A stretch of DNA of 13,350 bases from Spirochaetales bacterium (GTDB lineage: Bacteria > Spirochaetota > Spirochaetia > DTKZ01), in the NCBI GenBank assembly GCA_017998025.1, contig JAGODW010000014.1, forward strand, positions 1-13,350, in the 5' to 3' direction. The notes under the pieces were generated by a model. That model ran no database searches. It was not told where the DNA came from and saw only the letters and a list, made by a program, of their open reading frames with translations. Shown here in pieces: positions 6,204-13,205 of this stretch. The first letter of the stretch is position 1. Each line of letters begins with the position of its first letter. The position numbers were made by a program, and so were the translations under genes.

Positions 6204-7031
6204 CTAGGGAAGGACCGGTTTCCAGGCTTTCTCTATTGTTTCGCCCTTTAGGTGGAGGAATTCCAGAAAGCGTTGCTGATTTCCCTGAAAGAAATCCCGT
6301 TCCATTTCAGCAGCCTTTTTCCCGATAAAACGGTAGTGCCAGCTCTCGTGCCGGTATCCTGTTTCAGTCTCTTTCCCCTCTGGATAGGATAGGGAAAATC
6401 CAAATTCCCGGGCTCTGCGGCTTAACCATTGTTCCATAGGAGTGCCTGTAAAGGAATCGGAAATTGAACCGAAATCCACTACAGTGCCTAACTGGTGCTG
6501 GGAGAATCCCGGTTGAGCGGATTCCCGATCCGCTGCCTCTTTCCCTAATTCGTTTACTACCCGCTGATAGACTTCCTTCTGGTATTGATAAGAACGATAT
6601 GTAGATGAAACCAGCAACTCTATCCCATCATCTCTCGCTGCTTGTGCCATTTCTGCCAGGGCAAGAGCAGCAGGTTTTCTTAAAAGGAGACCCGCTCTTG
6701 AAGTACGGATACCGAACTTTTCTAGCGGAACTAGATCTCCCGGCTCCCAGTTCTCGGGCAAAGAATGATTTTTATCAACGAGGGAAAGAAAATCCTTTTC
6801 TGTTGCCAGGATAGAATCCAACAACTCAAGAAATCGATAGGGGTTCTGTTTCACTGCTTCCAGTGTCTCTTTCCCGGTATCGGACAGGAGAGAAAGAAGC
6901 TGGTCCTGGGTAAATTGAAACCGGGGATGAATCGGCACAGGGCTGCTTTGGGGAGTACAACCCCCGAGTAGAAGAAGCGCCAGGAGGAGGCAGAAGTTGT
7001 TTCCTGTAGGTATCATCCGATCAAAAAACAT
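6204..7031 (-). CDS. M15B (VanY-type) D-alanyl-D-alanine carboxypeptidase-like lipoprotein
   Basis: The product (275 residues from 7031, or 270 from the ATG at 7016) starts with a lipoprotein signal: a hydrophobic run (LLLALLLLGG) ending in a lipobox with C25, so it should be membrane-anchored and face outside the inner membrane. After a spacer (about 35-135) comes the M15 peptidase domain, with the STYRSYQYQ stretch (143-151, R146), SxHxxGxxxD (S177, H179, G182, D186) and the HESWH motif (E229, H232). H179, D186 and H232 are the expected zinc ligands. Enzymes of this family trim D-Ala from peptidoglycan stem peptides. Neither start has a convincing ribosome binding site; AGGAT lies about 12 bases before the second ATG. 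It is convergent with dxs and divergent from the methyltransferase gene. The exact substrate (D,D or L,D) cannot be told. Confidence 0.92.
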   Translation of the reverse strand: MFFDRMIPTGNNFCLLLALLLLGGCTPQSSPVPIHPRFQFTQDQLLSLLSDTGKETLEAVKQNPYRFLELLDSILATEKDFLSLVDKNHSLPENWEPGDLVPLEKFGIRTSRAGLLLRKPAALALAEMAQAARDDGIELLVSSTYRSYQYQKEVYQRVVNELGKEAADRESAQPGFSQHQLGTVVDFGSISDSFTGTPMEQWLSRRAREFGFSLSYPEGKETETGYRHESWHYRFIGKKAAEMERDFFQGNQQRFLEFLHLKGETIEKAWKPVLP

Positions 7032-7094
7032 CCTGTTATTCCCAGGCTACCGTATCAGATGCCTAAAAGGAGAACAAGAGGTATAGTAGTAGGT

Positions 7095-7811
7095 ATGGAT
7101 CTACGATTTGTATTAGTTGAACCAGCCGTTCCGGAGAATGTGGGTTCTGCTGCTCGAGCCTTAAAAACCATGGGATTTCATGAATTGGCTCTTGTGAATA
7201 CCCGGGTCCACGGGGAAGCTAAGGCCTGCTGGACTGCTCATGGATCAAAGGATATACTAGAAGGAGCAAAAGAATTTGCTACCCTTGGTGAAGCGATACA
7301 AGATATAGATTTTGTGGTAGCTACTACTGCCCGCAGAAGGACATTGCATCATGATTACTATGATCCTCCTGCATTAAGAGAACTCTTACAAAAAAAAGAA
7401 GGGATTGTGCGTAAAACAGCCCTACTCTTTGGAAGAGAAGAATCCGGACTAACGAATGCAGAATTAGAATCGGCCCATTGCCTTTCTTCGGTTCCTCTGG
7501 CTGCTCAGTACCCTTCTCTTAATCTCGCACAGGCGGTCATGGTGTATGCGTATGAGCTCTCCCCCCTCCGCAGCACAGAATCCTCATCTACAGGAACGTC
7601 TCCTTTCCTTGTGTACAGTGCGTTAAGAAGAAGGGTGGAAATCCTCCTGTACCGTATCGGTTTTTCTCCAGATAACCTGGTAGGAAAACGACTTGTAGAA
7701 CGGTTGGCTTTATTGTCCGGTTCCGATTTACGATTGGTGCATTCTCTCTGTGCACGGCTGGAAAAATATCTTTCAAACGTTGAGGAGCATACAGGAGGTT
7801 ACCCGGAATGA
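7095..7811 (+). CDS. TrmJ/TrmH (SpoU) family RNA 2'-O-ribose methyltransferase
   Basis: This is a SPOUT-fold, SAM-dependent methyltransferase, probably acting on tRNA like TrmJ (position 32). The three SpoU motifs are present: motif 1 PENVGSAARALKTMGF near the N-terminus, motif 2 LLFGREESGLTNAEL in the middle and motif 3 SLNLAQAVMVYAYEL, together forming the trefoil knot. After the knot domain a C-terminal helical tail of about 75 residues continues, as in TrmJ-type proteins. The frame is open from an ATG at 7059, but I prefer the ATG at 7095. The family usually begins directly with a strand like MDLRFVLVEP, the extra 12 residues are poorly matched, and 7059 would leave only 27 bases to the divergent M15 gene. 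The stop overlaps the pcm start (ATGA), so the two genes are coupled. The RNA target is not certain. Confidence 0.88.
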   Translation: MDLRFVLVEPAVPENVGSAARALKTMGFHELALVNTRVHGEAKACWTAHGSKDILEGAKEFATLGEAIQDIDFVVATTARRRTLHHDYYDPPALRELLQKKEGIVRKTALLFGREESGLTNAELESAHCLSSVPLAAQYPSLNLAQAVMVYAYELSPLRSTESSSTGTSPFLVYSALRRRVEILLYRIGFSPDNLVGKRLVERLALLSGSDLRLVHSLCARLEKYLSNVEEHTGGYPE

Positions 7812-8437
7812 AAGATTGGAAGGAAGAGGCTGAGAGGATGGTTCGGGATCAAATTGCCCGGCGGGGAATAACGAACAGCCGTGTGCTGGATGCCATGAAA
7901 AGGGTTCCCCGCCATCTTTTTGTTCCCGGGCATCTCCGGCTCTCCGCCTATTCAGATCAGCCTCTTCCGATCGGAGAGGGGCAGACAATTTCTCAGCCGT
8001 ATATTGTAGCATATATGACAGAATGCCTGGATCCAAAACCCGGGGATCGCATTCTGGAGATCGGAACAGGGAGCGGGTACCAGGCAGCGGTTCTGGCTGA
8101 ACTGGGAGCAGAGGTGTATTCAATAGAAATTCGCCCTATCCACGCTGAACGGGCACGGGAACGATTATCTGAACTCGGGTATACAAACGTTCATATCCGG
8201 GTAGGAAATGGAGCAGAAGGTTGGAAAGAGGAATCTCTCTTTAATTCTATCATTGTAACTGCTGCAGCAGATTCTATTCCTCCTCCGTTAATCGATCAGT
8301 TAAAACCGGAAGGGAAGATGATTCTTCCCCTGGGAAACTCGTTCTTTTCTCAGGATCTGGTATTGGTAGAGAAACTTCCGGATGGAACGTTCAAAACCCG
8401 AACCCTTATCGGGGTTCGCTTTGTACCGTTAGTGTAA
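7808..8437 (+). CDS. pcm: Protein-L-isoaspartate O-methyltransferase
   Basis: PCMT methylates L-isoaspartyl residues in aged proteins with SAM, starting their repair to aspartate. The 209 residues match the bacterial enzyme. The N-terminal VRDQIARRGITNSRVLDAM helix region is followed by RVPRHLFVP and the substrate-binding IGEGQTISQPYIVAYMTE segment. The SAM-binding motif I is LEIGTGSGYQAAVLA, with the acidic post-motif VYSIEI next. The C-terminal strand ALV-type KPEGKMILPLG is also typical. The start overlaps the stop of the upstream methyltransferase gene by four bases (ATGA), and AGGAGG (7794-7799) stands upstream at 8 bases, so translation should be efficient. It ends 75 bases before the ferredoxin gene without a clear terminator. 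Confidence 0.97.
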   Translation: MKDWKEEAERMVRDQIARRGITNSRVLDAMKRVPRHLFVPGHLRLSAYSDQPLPIGEGQTISQPYIVAYMTECLDPKPGDRILEIGTGSGYQAAVLAELGAEVYSIEIRPIHAERARERLSELGYTNVHIRVGNGAEGWKEESLFNSIIVTAAADSIPPPLIDQLKPEGKMILPLGNSFFSQDLVLVEKLPDGTFKTRTLIGVRFVPLV

Positions 8438-8441
8438 CCAA

Positions 8442-8463
8442 TAGCAAATCGTAACATTTGATA
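8442..8463. promoter_or_regulatory. Imperfect 22-base palindrome upstream of the ferredoxin gene
   Basis: TAGCAAAT and ATTTGATA arms flank six bases; eight of the eleven pairs are complementary, including an uninterrupted CAAAT/ATTTG core (8445-8449 and 8456-8460). It overlaps the -35 element of the candidate ferredoxin promoter, so it would suit a repressor. It does not fit the Rex half-site, and I cannot assign a regulator. Confidence 0.3.
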
Positions 8464-8486
8464 CCGTTTCTAAACTGGGGTTAAAC
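8458..8486 (+). promoter_or_regulatory. Candidate promoter of the ferredoxin gene
   Basis: TTGATA (8458-8463) is followed after 17 bases by TTAAAC (8481-8486). The -35 is good; the -10 is weak (three of six consensus bases). Transcription would start near 8493, just before the AGGAGG Shine-Dalgarno. Confidence 0.4.
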
Positions 8487-8512
8487 TACCTTTGTTTCAG
8501 GAGGATTTGTAA

Positions 8513-8740
8513 ATGGCAGATAAATCGAAAAAGGTATCGGATAACGTACCGGGTAAGTACTACGTAGATGAGAACTGTATCGGATGTGGGCTTTGTACGA
8601 GTACAGCCCCTTCGGTATTTGTACTGAACAACGATGAGAAAGCATATGTTCAGAAGCAACCGACTCAAGAGGAACTGGCGGATGTTGAGGCTGCTCTGGA
8701 ATCCTGTCCTGTTTCTGCCATTGGAGATGACGGAACTTGA
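8513..8740 (+). CDS. Mono-cluster [4Fe-4S] ferredoxin
   Basis: This small electron carrier has 75 residues. It has one cluster motif, CIGCGLC (C22, C25, C28), with the fourth ligand in the distant CP pair (C65, P66). The position where a two-cluster ferredoxin carries the fourth Cys of its first motif is Ala32 (TSTAPS), and no second CxxCxxC is present, so one [4Fe-4S] cluster is expected, as in Thermotoga-type ferredoxins. The protein is otherwise acidic and would serve low-potential reactions in the cytoplasm, plausibly including pyruvate:ferredoxin oxidoreductase and hydrogenase; that pairing is inference. A strong AGGAGG (8499-8504) precedes the ATG by 8 bases. The gene has a candidate promoter of its own and lies between pcm and the thrS T-box leader, functionally unrelated to either. 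Confidence 0.93.
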   Translation: MADKSKKVSDNVPGKYYVDENCIGCGLCTSTAPSVFVLNNDEKAYVQKQPTQEELADVEAALESCPVSAIGDDGT

Positions 8741-8770
8741 CAAAACAGTCAGCTTTTTCTACTTTATAAT
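8737..8770 (+). promoter_or_regulatory. Candidate promoter of the thrS leader, with unusual spacing
   Basis: A perfect TATAAT (8765-8770) lies a few bases before the T-box leader and places its 5' end near 8777. A perfect TTGACA (8737-8742), overlapping the ferredoxin stop codon, is 22 bases upstream, which is longer than sigma-70 normally accepts. At 17 bases from TTGACA the -10 would be TACTTT (8760-8765). One of the two elements may be fortuitous. Confidence 0.5.
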
Positions 8771-8776
8771 CCGTAT

Positions 8777-9040
8777 TCGGCGGTGATAGAGACGAGTAGC
8801 GGCGAACTGTGTCAAGAGAGAGGGACGCTCGTGGCTGGAAGGGTCCTGGCATAAGCGCCTGTGAAAACTACCTCTGGAGTCGGTACAAATTTAGAATTGA
8901 GGTGCAGGGAGGCCGGAAGGCGGGCCCTGAAGTAAGGTGGAACCGCGGAAAGCGGGGGTACGAGAGAACCCTTAGGCTTTTCGTCCTTACGATTGATTCC
9001 CAAGGGAATTCGTATGGATGAAGGAGCATAAGGGTTTTTT
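8777..9040 (+). promoter_or_regulatory. T-box riboswitch leader controlling thrS
   Basis: The 337 bases between the ferredoxin and thrS genes hold a full T-box leader. Stem I parts: GACGAGTA (8791-8798), AGAGAG (8815-8820) and an apical GGCTGGAAGGG element (8833-8843), closed by GGCG/CGCC (8801-8804 with 8856-8859). The specifier region follows; ACC at 8870-8872 is the Thr codon and best candidate. The T-box core AAGGTGGAACCGCG (8934-8947) contains the TGGAACC bulge that binds the uncharged tRNA acceptor end. The antiterminator is exact: GTAAGG (8932-8937) pairs with CCTTAC (8985-8990), and GCGGAAAGC (8945-8953) with GCTTTTCGT (8976-8984, two G-U pairs). Uncharged tRNA-Thr should favour this form and permit readthrough into thrS. 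Stem I and specifier assignment are less sure than the antiterminator. Confidence 0.92.
8967..9040 (+). terminator. Intrinsic terminator of the thrS T-box leader
   Basis: AACCCTTA (8967-8974) pairs perfectly with TAAGGGTT (9029-9036). The intervening sequence continues the hairpin with imperfect pairing (8976-8992 with 9010-9027) and an ATTCC/GGAAT tip (8996-9000 with 9005-9009). A run of six T (9035-9040) follows. The 5' arm contains both antiterminator 3' strands, so the two folds are mutually exclusive. Confidence 0.88.
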
Positions 9041-9077
9041 ATTGAACGAGATACTAAAGAATAAAAGGAAGTAGGAA

Positions 9078-10817
9078 ATGGAAAACAATACCGAAAGATT
9101 GCAGAAGATTCGTCATTCTACCTCCCATGTGATGGCAGAGGCTGTACTGCGAATTTTCCCCGAGGCTAAAATTGCGATAGGACCCGCTATTGAGGATGGG
9201 TTTTACTATGATTTCGATCTTCCTCGATCGCTTACCCAGGAAGATCTTAAGCAGATCGAAGAGGAAATGCGTCGGATTATCCAGGAGGGGCACGAGTTTT
9301 GTCGTGAGGTAATCAGCCGGGATGAGGCACGTAAACGCTTTCTAGATCAGCCCTATAAATTGGAACTTTTAGAAGCGATCCCGGAACAGGAAGAGGTATC
9401 GATCTATACGCAGGGAAAATTTACCGATCTATGCCGGGGTCCGCATGTACAGAGTACAAAAGAAATCCACCCGGAATCTTTCAAACTAGTATCTGTAGCA
9501 GGCGCTTATTGGCGGGGGGACGAAAAAAATAAAATGCTCCAGCGGATCTACGGGACCGCGTGGGAACGTCCTGAAGACTTGAAAGCGTATCTCGATCGGT
9601 TAGAGGAAATTGAAAAACGAGATCATCGAAAAATTGGAAAAGAATTAGACCTTTTCTCAACTCACGAGGAAGCAGGGGCAGGATTGGTATACTGGCATCC
9701 AAAAGGAGGGAGAATCCGGCAAGCTGTGGAAGATTATTGGAGAAATGCACACAGAAAGAATGGGTACGAATTATTATATACTCCTCACATCGGTCGTTCC
9801 TGGTTGTGGGAAACCTCAGGCCACCTGGGATTCTATAAGGAAAACATGTATGCACCGATGAAGATTGATGAGCAGGATTATTACATCAAACCGATGAATT
9901 GCCCTTTCCATATTCTGATCTATAAAACACAACTCCGCTCTTACCGGGATCTTCCATTACGCTGGGCTGAATTGGGTACAGTTTACCGGTATGAACGTTC
10001 CGGCGTGCTTCATGGCCTTTTACGGGTACGGGGATTTACCCAGGATGATGCCCATATCTTCTGTACCCCTGATCAGATCGAGTCCGAGATACTTGAAGTG
10101 CTCCGGTTTTCACTCAAAATCTGGAAAGACTTTGGATTCAAAGATATTAAAGCGTACCTGGCTACCCGGCCGGAAGGGAGCATTGGAGAGGATTCAGCCT
10201 GGAATACTGCCATTGAATCTCTACGAAAAGCTATTGAAACGGAGGACCTGCCGTATGAAATAGATGAAGGAGGCGGAGCGTTCTATGGACCTAAAATCGA
10301 TCTGAAAGTAAAGGATGCCCTGGGCCGTGAGTGGCAAATGACCACGATACAGTTTGATTTCAATGAACCAGAACGATTTGACTTAACATTTACGGATCAT
10401 GATGGTAAGGAAAAGCGTCCTTTCATGGTGCATCGCGCTCTTCTGGGTTCTCTGGAGCGGTTCTTCGGGGTATTGATAGAACATTACAGCGGCGCGTTTC
10501 CTGTGTGGCTCTCACCTGTTCAAGCGCGGGTGATACCCGTAGCCACAACCTTCAATCCCTATGCCGAAGAGGTAATGAACTTTTTGAAAAACGAAGGATT
10601 CTACGTAGATGCGGATCTCTCCACAGATAGAATGAACGCCAAAATACGCTCAGCACAGACGGAGAAGATCCCCTATATGCTTATCGTTGGGGGAAATGAA
10701 CAAGAATCCCGCACGGTATCCGTACGAACCCGAAGCGGAGAACAAAAATCTGGATTAAAATTAGACGAGTTCTCATTGTTCTTACGGGAGAAGATCGAGA
10801 AAAAAGATTTACCCTGA
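9078..10817 (+). CDS. thrS: Threonyl-tRNA synthetase without TGS domain
   Basis: This class II synthetase charges tRNA-Thr. At 579 residues it is about 60 shorter than the usual enzyme because the N-terminal TGS domain is absent: the protein starts directly with the editing domain. The editing HxxxH (H13, H17) and its second pair C119/H123 (LCRGPH) are present, so serine proofreading should work. The catalytic core has the zinc ligands C275 (MNCPFH), H326 and H452 (VHRALLG), motif 2 around R305 (RYERSG) and motif 3 (GSLERFFGVLIEHY). An anticodon-binding domain closes the protein (about 480-575). The short form is what I recall for spirochaetes such as Borrelia. AAGGAAG and AGGA-type purines precede the ATG, and no upstream in-frame extension could encode a TGS domain because the T-box terminator is there. 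It is regulated by the T-box leader. Confidence 0.97.
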   Translation: MENNTERLQKIRHSTSHVMAEAVLRIFPEAKIAIGPAIEDGFYYDFDLPRSLTQEDLKQIEEEMRRIIQEGHEFCREVISRDEARKRFLDQPYKLELLEAIPEQEEVSIYTQGKFTDLCRGPHVQSTKEIHPESFKLVSVAGAYWRGDEKNKMLQRIYGTAWERPEDLKAYLDRLEEIEKRDHRKIGKELDLFSTHEEAGAGLVYWHPKGGRIRQAVEDYWRNAHRKNGYELLYTPHIGRSWLWETSGHLGFYKENMYAPMKIDEQDYYIKPMNCPFHILIYKTQLRSYRDLPLRWAELGTVYRYERSGVLHGLLRVRGFTQDDAHIFCTPDQIESEILEVLRFSLKIWKDFGFKDIKAYLATRPEGSIGEDSAWNTAIESLRKAIETEDLPYEIDEGGGAFYGPKIDLKVKDALGREWQMTTIQFDFNEPERFDLTFTDHDGKEKRPFMVHRALLGSLERFFGVLIEHYSGAFPVWLSPVQARVIPVATTFNPYAEEVMNFLKNEGFYVDADLSTDRMNAKIRSAQTEKIPYMLIVGGNEQESRTVSVRTRSGEQKSGLKLDEFSLFLREKIEKKDLP

Positions 10818-10840
10818 AGCCTCTATTAGGAGAGAGAAGC

Positions 10841-12346
10841 TTGCAGAATCCACTACAAGAATTAAGAGCTCTGGATCATGAAATAGTTCTTTTAAAGCAT
10901 GTGTCAGCCCTTTTAGGGTGGGATCAGGAAACCTATCTGCCGGGTAAGGGAATTGAAGAACGAGCAGAACAAATTTCTGCCGTAGAAACCCTCATTCATG
11001 AAAAGATCATCTCTCCGAAAACTCAAGATATCCTTGAAGCAGCCTTCAACGCAGAAGAGATGGAGCAAACCTCAGATCCCTTTATACAGGCTGCCTTTCT
11101 AAGGGAATGGAAGCGGACGCACGAGCGGGCTGTGAAGATCCCTTCCTGGTTAGTGTCCCGGTTCGCTCATGCCACGAGCATTGGTCAGGCCAGATGGGCA
11201 AAAGCAAGGGAAGAATCTTCCTACTCTTTGTTTAAGCCGTTTCTAAAGGAAATTCTTGTATTGTCCCGGGAAATTGCTTCTGCTCTTGGATATAAGGATT
11301 CTCCCTACGATCCCTTGTTGGATGGATATGAACCAGGGATGAGGGGGAAAGAAATTGCAGCGGTATTCGATCAGCTGCAGAAAGAATTGCTTCCCCTTTT
11401 AAAAGAACTCCTGAAACTGCCGAAACCGAAGACAGACTTCCTCTATCTACCTATGTCTAAAGAGGATCAAGAACGTTTTGGGAAACGAATCCTTGAAGCC
11501 ATGGGATTCCCCTGGGATCGGGGTCGGTTGGATATTTCTGCTCATCCCTTCACGACAACTCTAGGATCGGACGATGTCCGTATTACTACCCGCTATAACC
11601 CTAACTACTTCCCCACTTCCTTATTCGGAATTATACATGAAGGGGGTCACGCGTTGTATGAATTGGGCTTTAGCTCTTTCATCCGGGGGACGATCCTTGC
11701 TGATGGGATTTCAATGGGCATTCATGAATCTCAATCGAGGTTCTGGGAAAACTGCATTGGGCGGAGTGTACCCTTCTGGAAGTACTGGTATCCTATCTTG
11801 CAAAAAGAGTACATTTCCGCTTTGGAAAGTGTACCCCTGAAAGATTTTTTACAGGCAGTGAATCGAGTAGAGGCTTCCCCAATACGAATTGAGGCGGATG
11901 AAGTAACGTACCCTCTCCACATCCTGTTACGATTTAGGCTGGAAAAGGCTTTGATAGAAAACTCTCTGGATCTGGAAGATCTTCCGGATGCCTGGAATGA
12001 CGGTATGGAGGAACTACTGGGGATAAAACCCAGAAATGATTCAGAGGGAGTTCTGCAGGACATCCACTGGTCTATGGGAAATTTTGGATACTTTCCAACC
12101 TATGCGCTGGGAACGTTGTACGCCGCTCAGTTTTATGCCGCGTTGCTTCGGGAAAAACCGGGGGTTGTTCAGGAAATCGAAAGAGGGGACTATCGTTCTC
12201 TCCTGTCATGGTTACGGGAAGGGATTCACACTCATGGTCGGGTATATCTCGCAGATGAATTATGCCGCAGAATCACCGGTTCATCACTCGACCCTGGATG
12301 GTTTATCCAGTATGTTAGGGACAAATACCAAGTCCTTTTTAATTGA
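10841..12346 (+). CDS. M32 (Taq-type) metallocarboxypeptidase
   Basis: This cytoplasmic zinc carboxypeptidase removes C-terminal residues from peptides; the family usually has about 500 residues, as here (501). All M32 signatures appear in order: a family-type N-terminus (LLGWDQETYLP), DISAHPFTT (231-239), the zinc motif HEGGH (266-270), the third ligand in HESQSRFWEN (E296) and a YPLHILLRF segment. The start is TTG: AGGAGAG (10828-10834) stands 6 bases before it and the family's N-terminal helix begins there, with no ATG in reach. It lies 23 bases after thrS and is probably read through from it, so threonine starvation may raise it too. Its last 35 bases overlap the next gene. Confidence 0.95.
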   Translation: MQNPLQELRALDHEIVLLKHVSALLGWDQETYLPGKGIEERAEQISAVETLIHEKIISPKTQDILEAAFNAEEMEQTSDPFIQAAFLREWKRTHERAVKIPSWLVSRFAHATSIGQARWAKAREESSYSLFKPFLKEILVLSREIASALGYKDSPYDPLLDGYEPGMRGKEIAAVFDQLQKELLPLLKELLKLPKPKTDFLYLPMSKEDQERFGKRILEAMGFPWDRGRLDISAHPFTTTLGSDDVRITTRYNPNYFPTSLFGIIHEGGHALYELGFSSFIRGTILADGISMGIHESQSRFWENCIGRSVPFWKYWYPILQKEYISALESVPLKDFLQAVNRVEASPIRIEADEVTYPLHILLRFRLEKALIENSLDLEDLPDAWNDGMEELLGIKPRNDSEGVLQDIHWSMGNFGYFPTYALGTLYAAQFYAALLREKPGVVQEIERGDYRSLLSWLREGIHTHGRVYLADELCRRITGSSLDPGWFIQYVRDKYQVLFN

Positions 12347-13139
12347 TGCTCTTTTTCTAGAACATTGGGTCCTCTGGATTGCAGTTGCCGGCGCATTTTT
12401 TGGGATATCGATTGCCCGGCTACTTACTTCATTTAAATTTTATGGCAGATATTCCCGCTTAAGTCATTCTCTTACCTGTGCCCTGCTCTGGATGTCTGCG
12501 GCTGTAGCTCTTTTTTTAATAGGAAGTTGGGGTTCTTTTAAGGTAGGTTTTCCCTGGTCTCGATCAGAGGCTCGAGAGATAGTAACTATTCTTGGAATAG
12601 GGGCAATATCAGGCTTGCTGGCCTCCCTGATAGGAATTGTTAAATCAAAAATAAAGTATATCGTATTAAGTATTTTAATTCTTATTATCCTTGTACCTGT
12701 ACTGATTCTTCATATTGCGCTAGTAGACTGGCGTGCTCTATCTAAAGAATCTGTTGGTTTAACCCTGCAGTTTTTCCATGTGGGGCAAGAGGGGGCAAGT
12801 CTCCTTCTTACCTCACCTGATACAGAAATTTACCTCCAAACAGATACACCCGATATTGTCGTTCATATGCGAATGCTTGAGTTTCCCCTACCTTATGGGA
12901 TATTAGGCATTTCCAGGAAATACTTTAAAATTGAGTCTGTGGGTTCCTACAAACTGGATGAACTCAATCCTGATATCAGGTTTTGGGATAGTGTTTTAAT
13001 GAAAATCCCCTGGACAAGAAAAGATGAGGTGTTTTTAAGCATTGTTGATCCAGAACTCTTCATTCTGTATTCCCTTATTGTAGGCCCTCAGGGACAATAT
13101 TTCCGGCGTGAATCTGAAAAAGCTGTTGCCCCCTACTAG
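12312..13139 (+). CDS. Membrane protein of unknown function, four helices plus C-terminal soluble domain
   Basis: I do not recognise this 275-residue protein. Four hydrophobic segments are visible, near residues 16-36, 54-73, 90-110 and 116-138, with basic residues between the first two pairs. They are followed by a soluble domain of about 135 residues rich in beta-type sequence (VGLTLQFFHVGQEGASLLL, TEIYLQTDTPDIVVHMRML) ending in VDPELFILYSLIVGP. No signal peptide, lipobox or catalytic motif is evident. The ATG at 12312 overlaps the M32 gene by 35 bases with no good Shine-Dalgarno. The frame remains open much further upstream, but that stretch is the M32 gene in another frame, and no in-frame ATG lies later before the first helix. 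It is probably co-transcribed with thrS and the M32 gene. Confidence 0.7.
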   Translation: MLGTNTKSFLIDALFLEHWVLWIAVAGAFFGISIARLLTSFKFYGRYSRLSHSLTCALLWMSAAVALFLIGSWGSFKVGFPWSRSEAREIVTILGIGAISGLLASLIGIVKSKIKYIVLSILILIILVPVLILHIALVDWRALSKESVGLTLQFFHVGQEGASLLLTSPDTEIYLQTDTPDIVVHMRMLEFPLPYGILGISRKYFKIESVGSYKLDELNPDIRFWDSVLMKIPWTRKDEVFLSIVDPELFILYSLIVGPQGQYFRRESEKAVAPY

Positions 13140-13205
13140 AATAACGTTGGGTTTCTGTTTAGAAAGAGATGCAGGTTCGCCGATAAGATGGTAAGAAGTG
13201 AATAT

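Noticed and set aside
7059..7094. Start of the SpoU methyltransferase at 7059
   Set aside because: Kept as an alternative only; the first 12 residues do not resemble the family, which begins with the strand encoded from 7095.
8809..9021. Open reading frames on both strands in the 8809-9021 interval
   Set aside because: They lie wholly within the T-box leader, whose base-paired structure explains the sequence; there is no ribosome binding site or recognisable protein.
12036..12311. N-terminal extension of the membrane protein within the M32 gene
   Set aside because: It is the M32 peptidase coding sequence read in another frame; M32 motifs and length support the peptidase frame to 12346.
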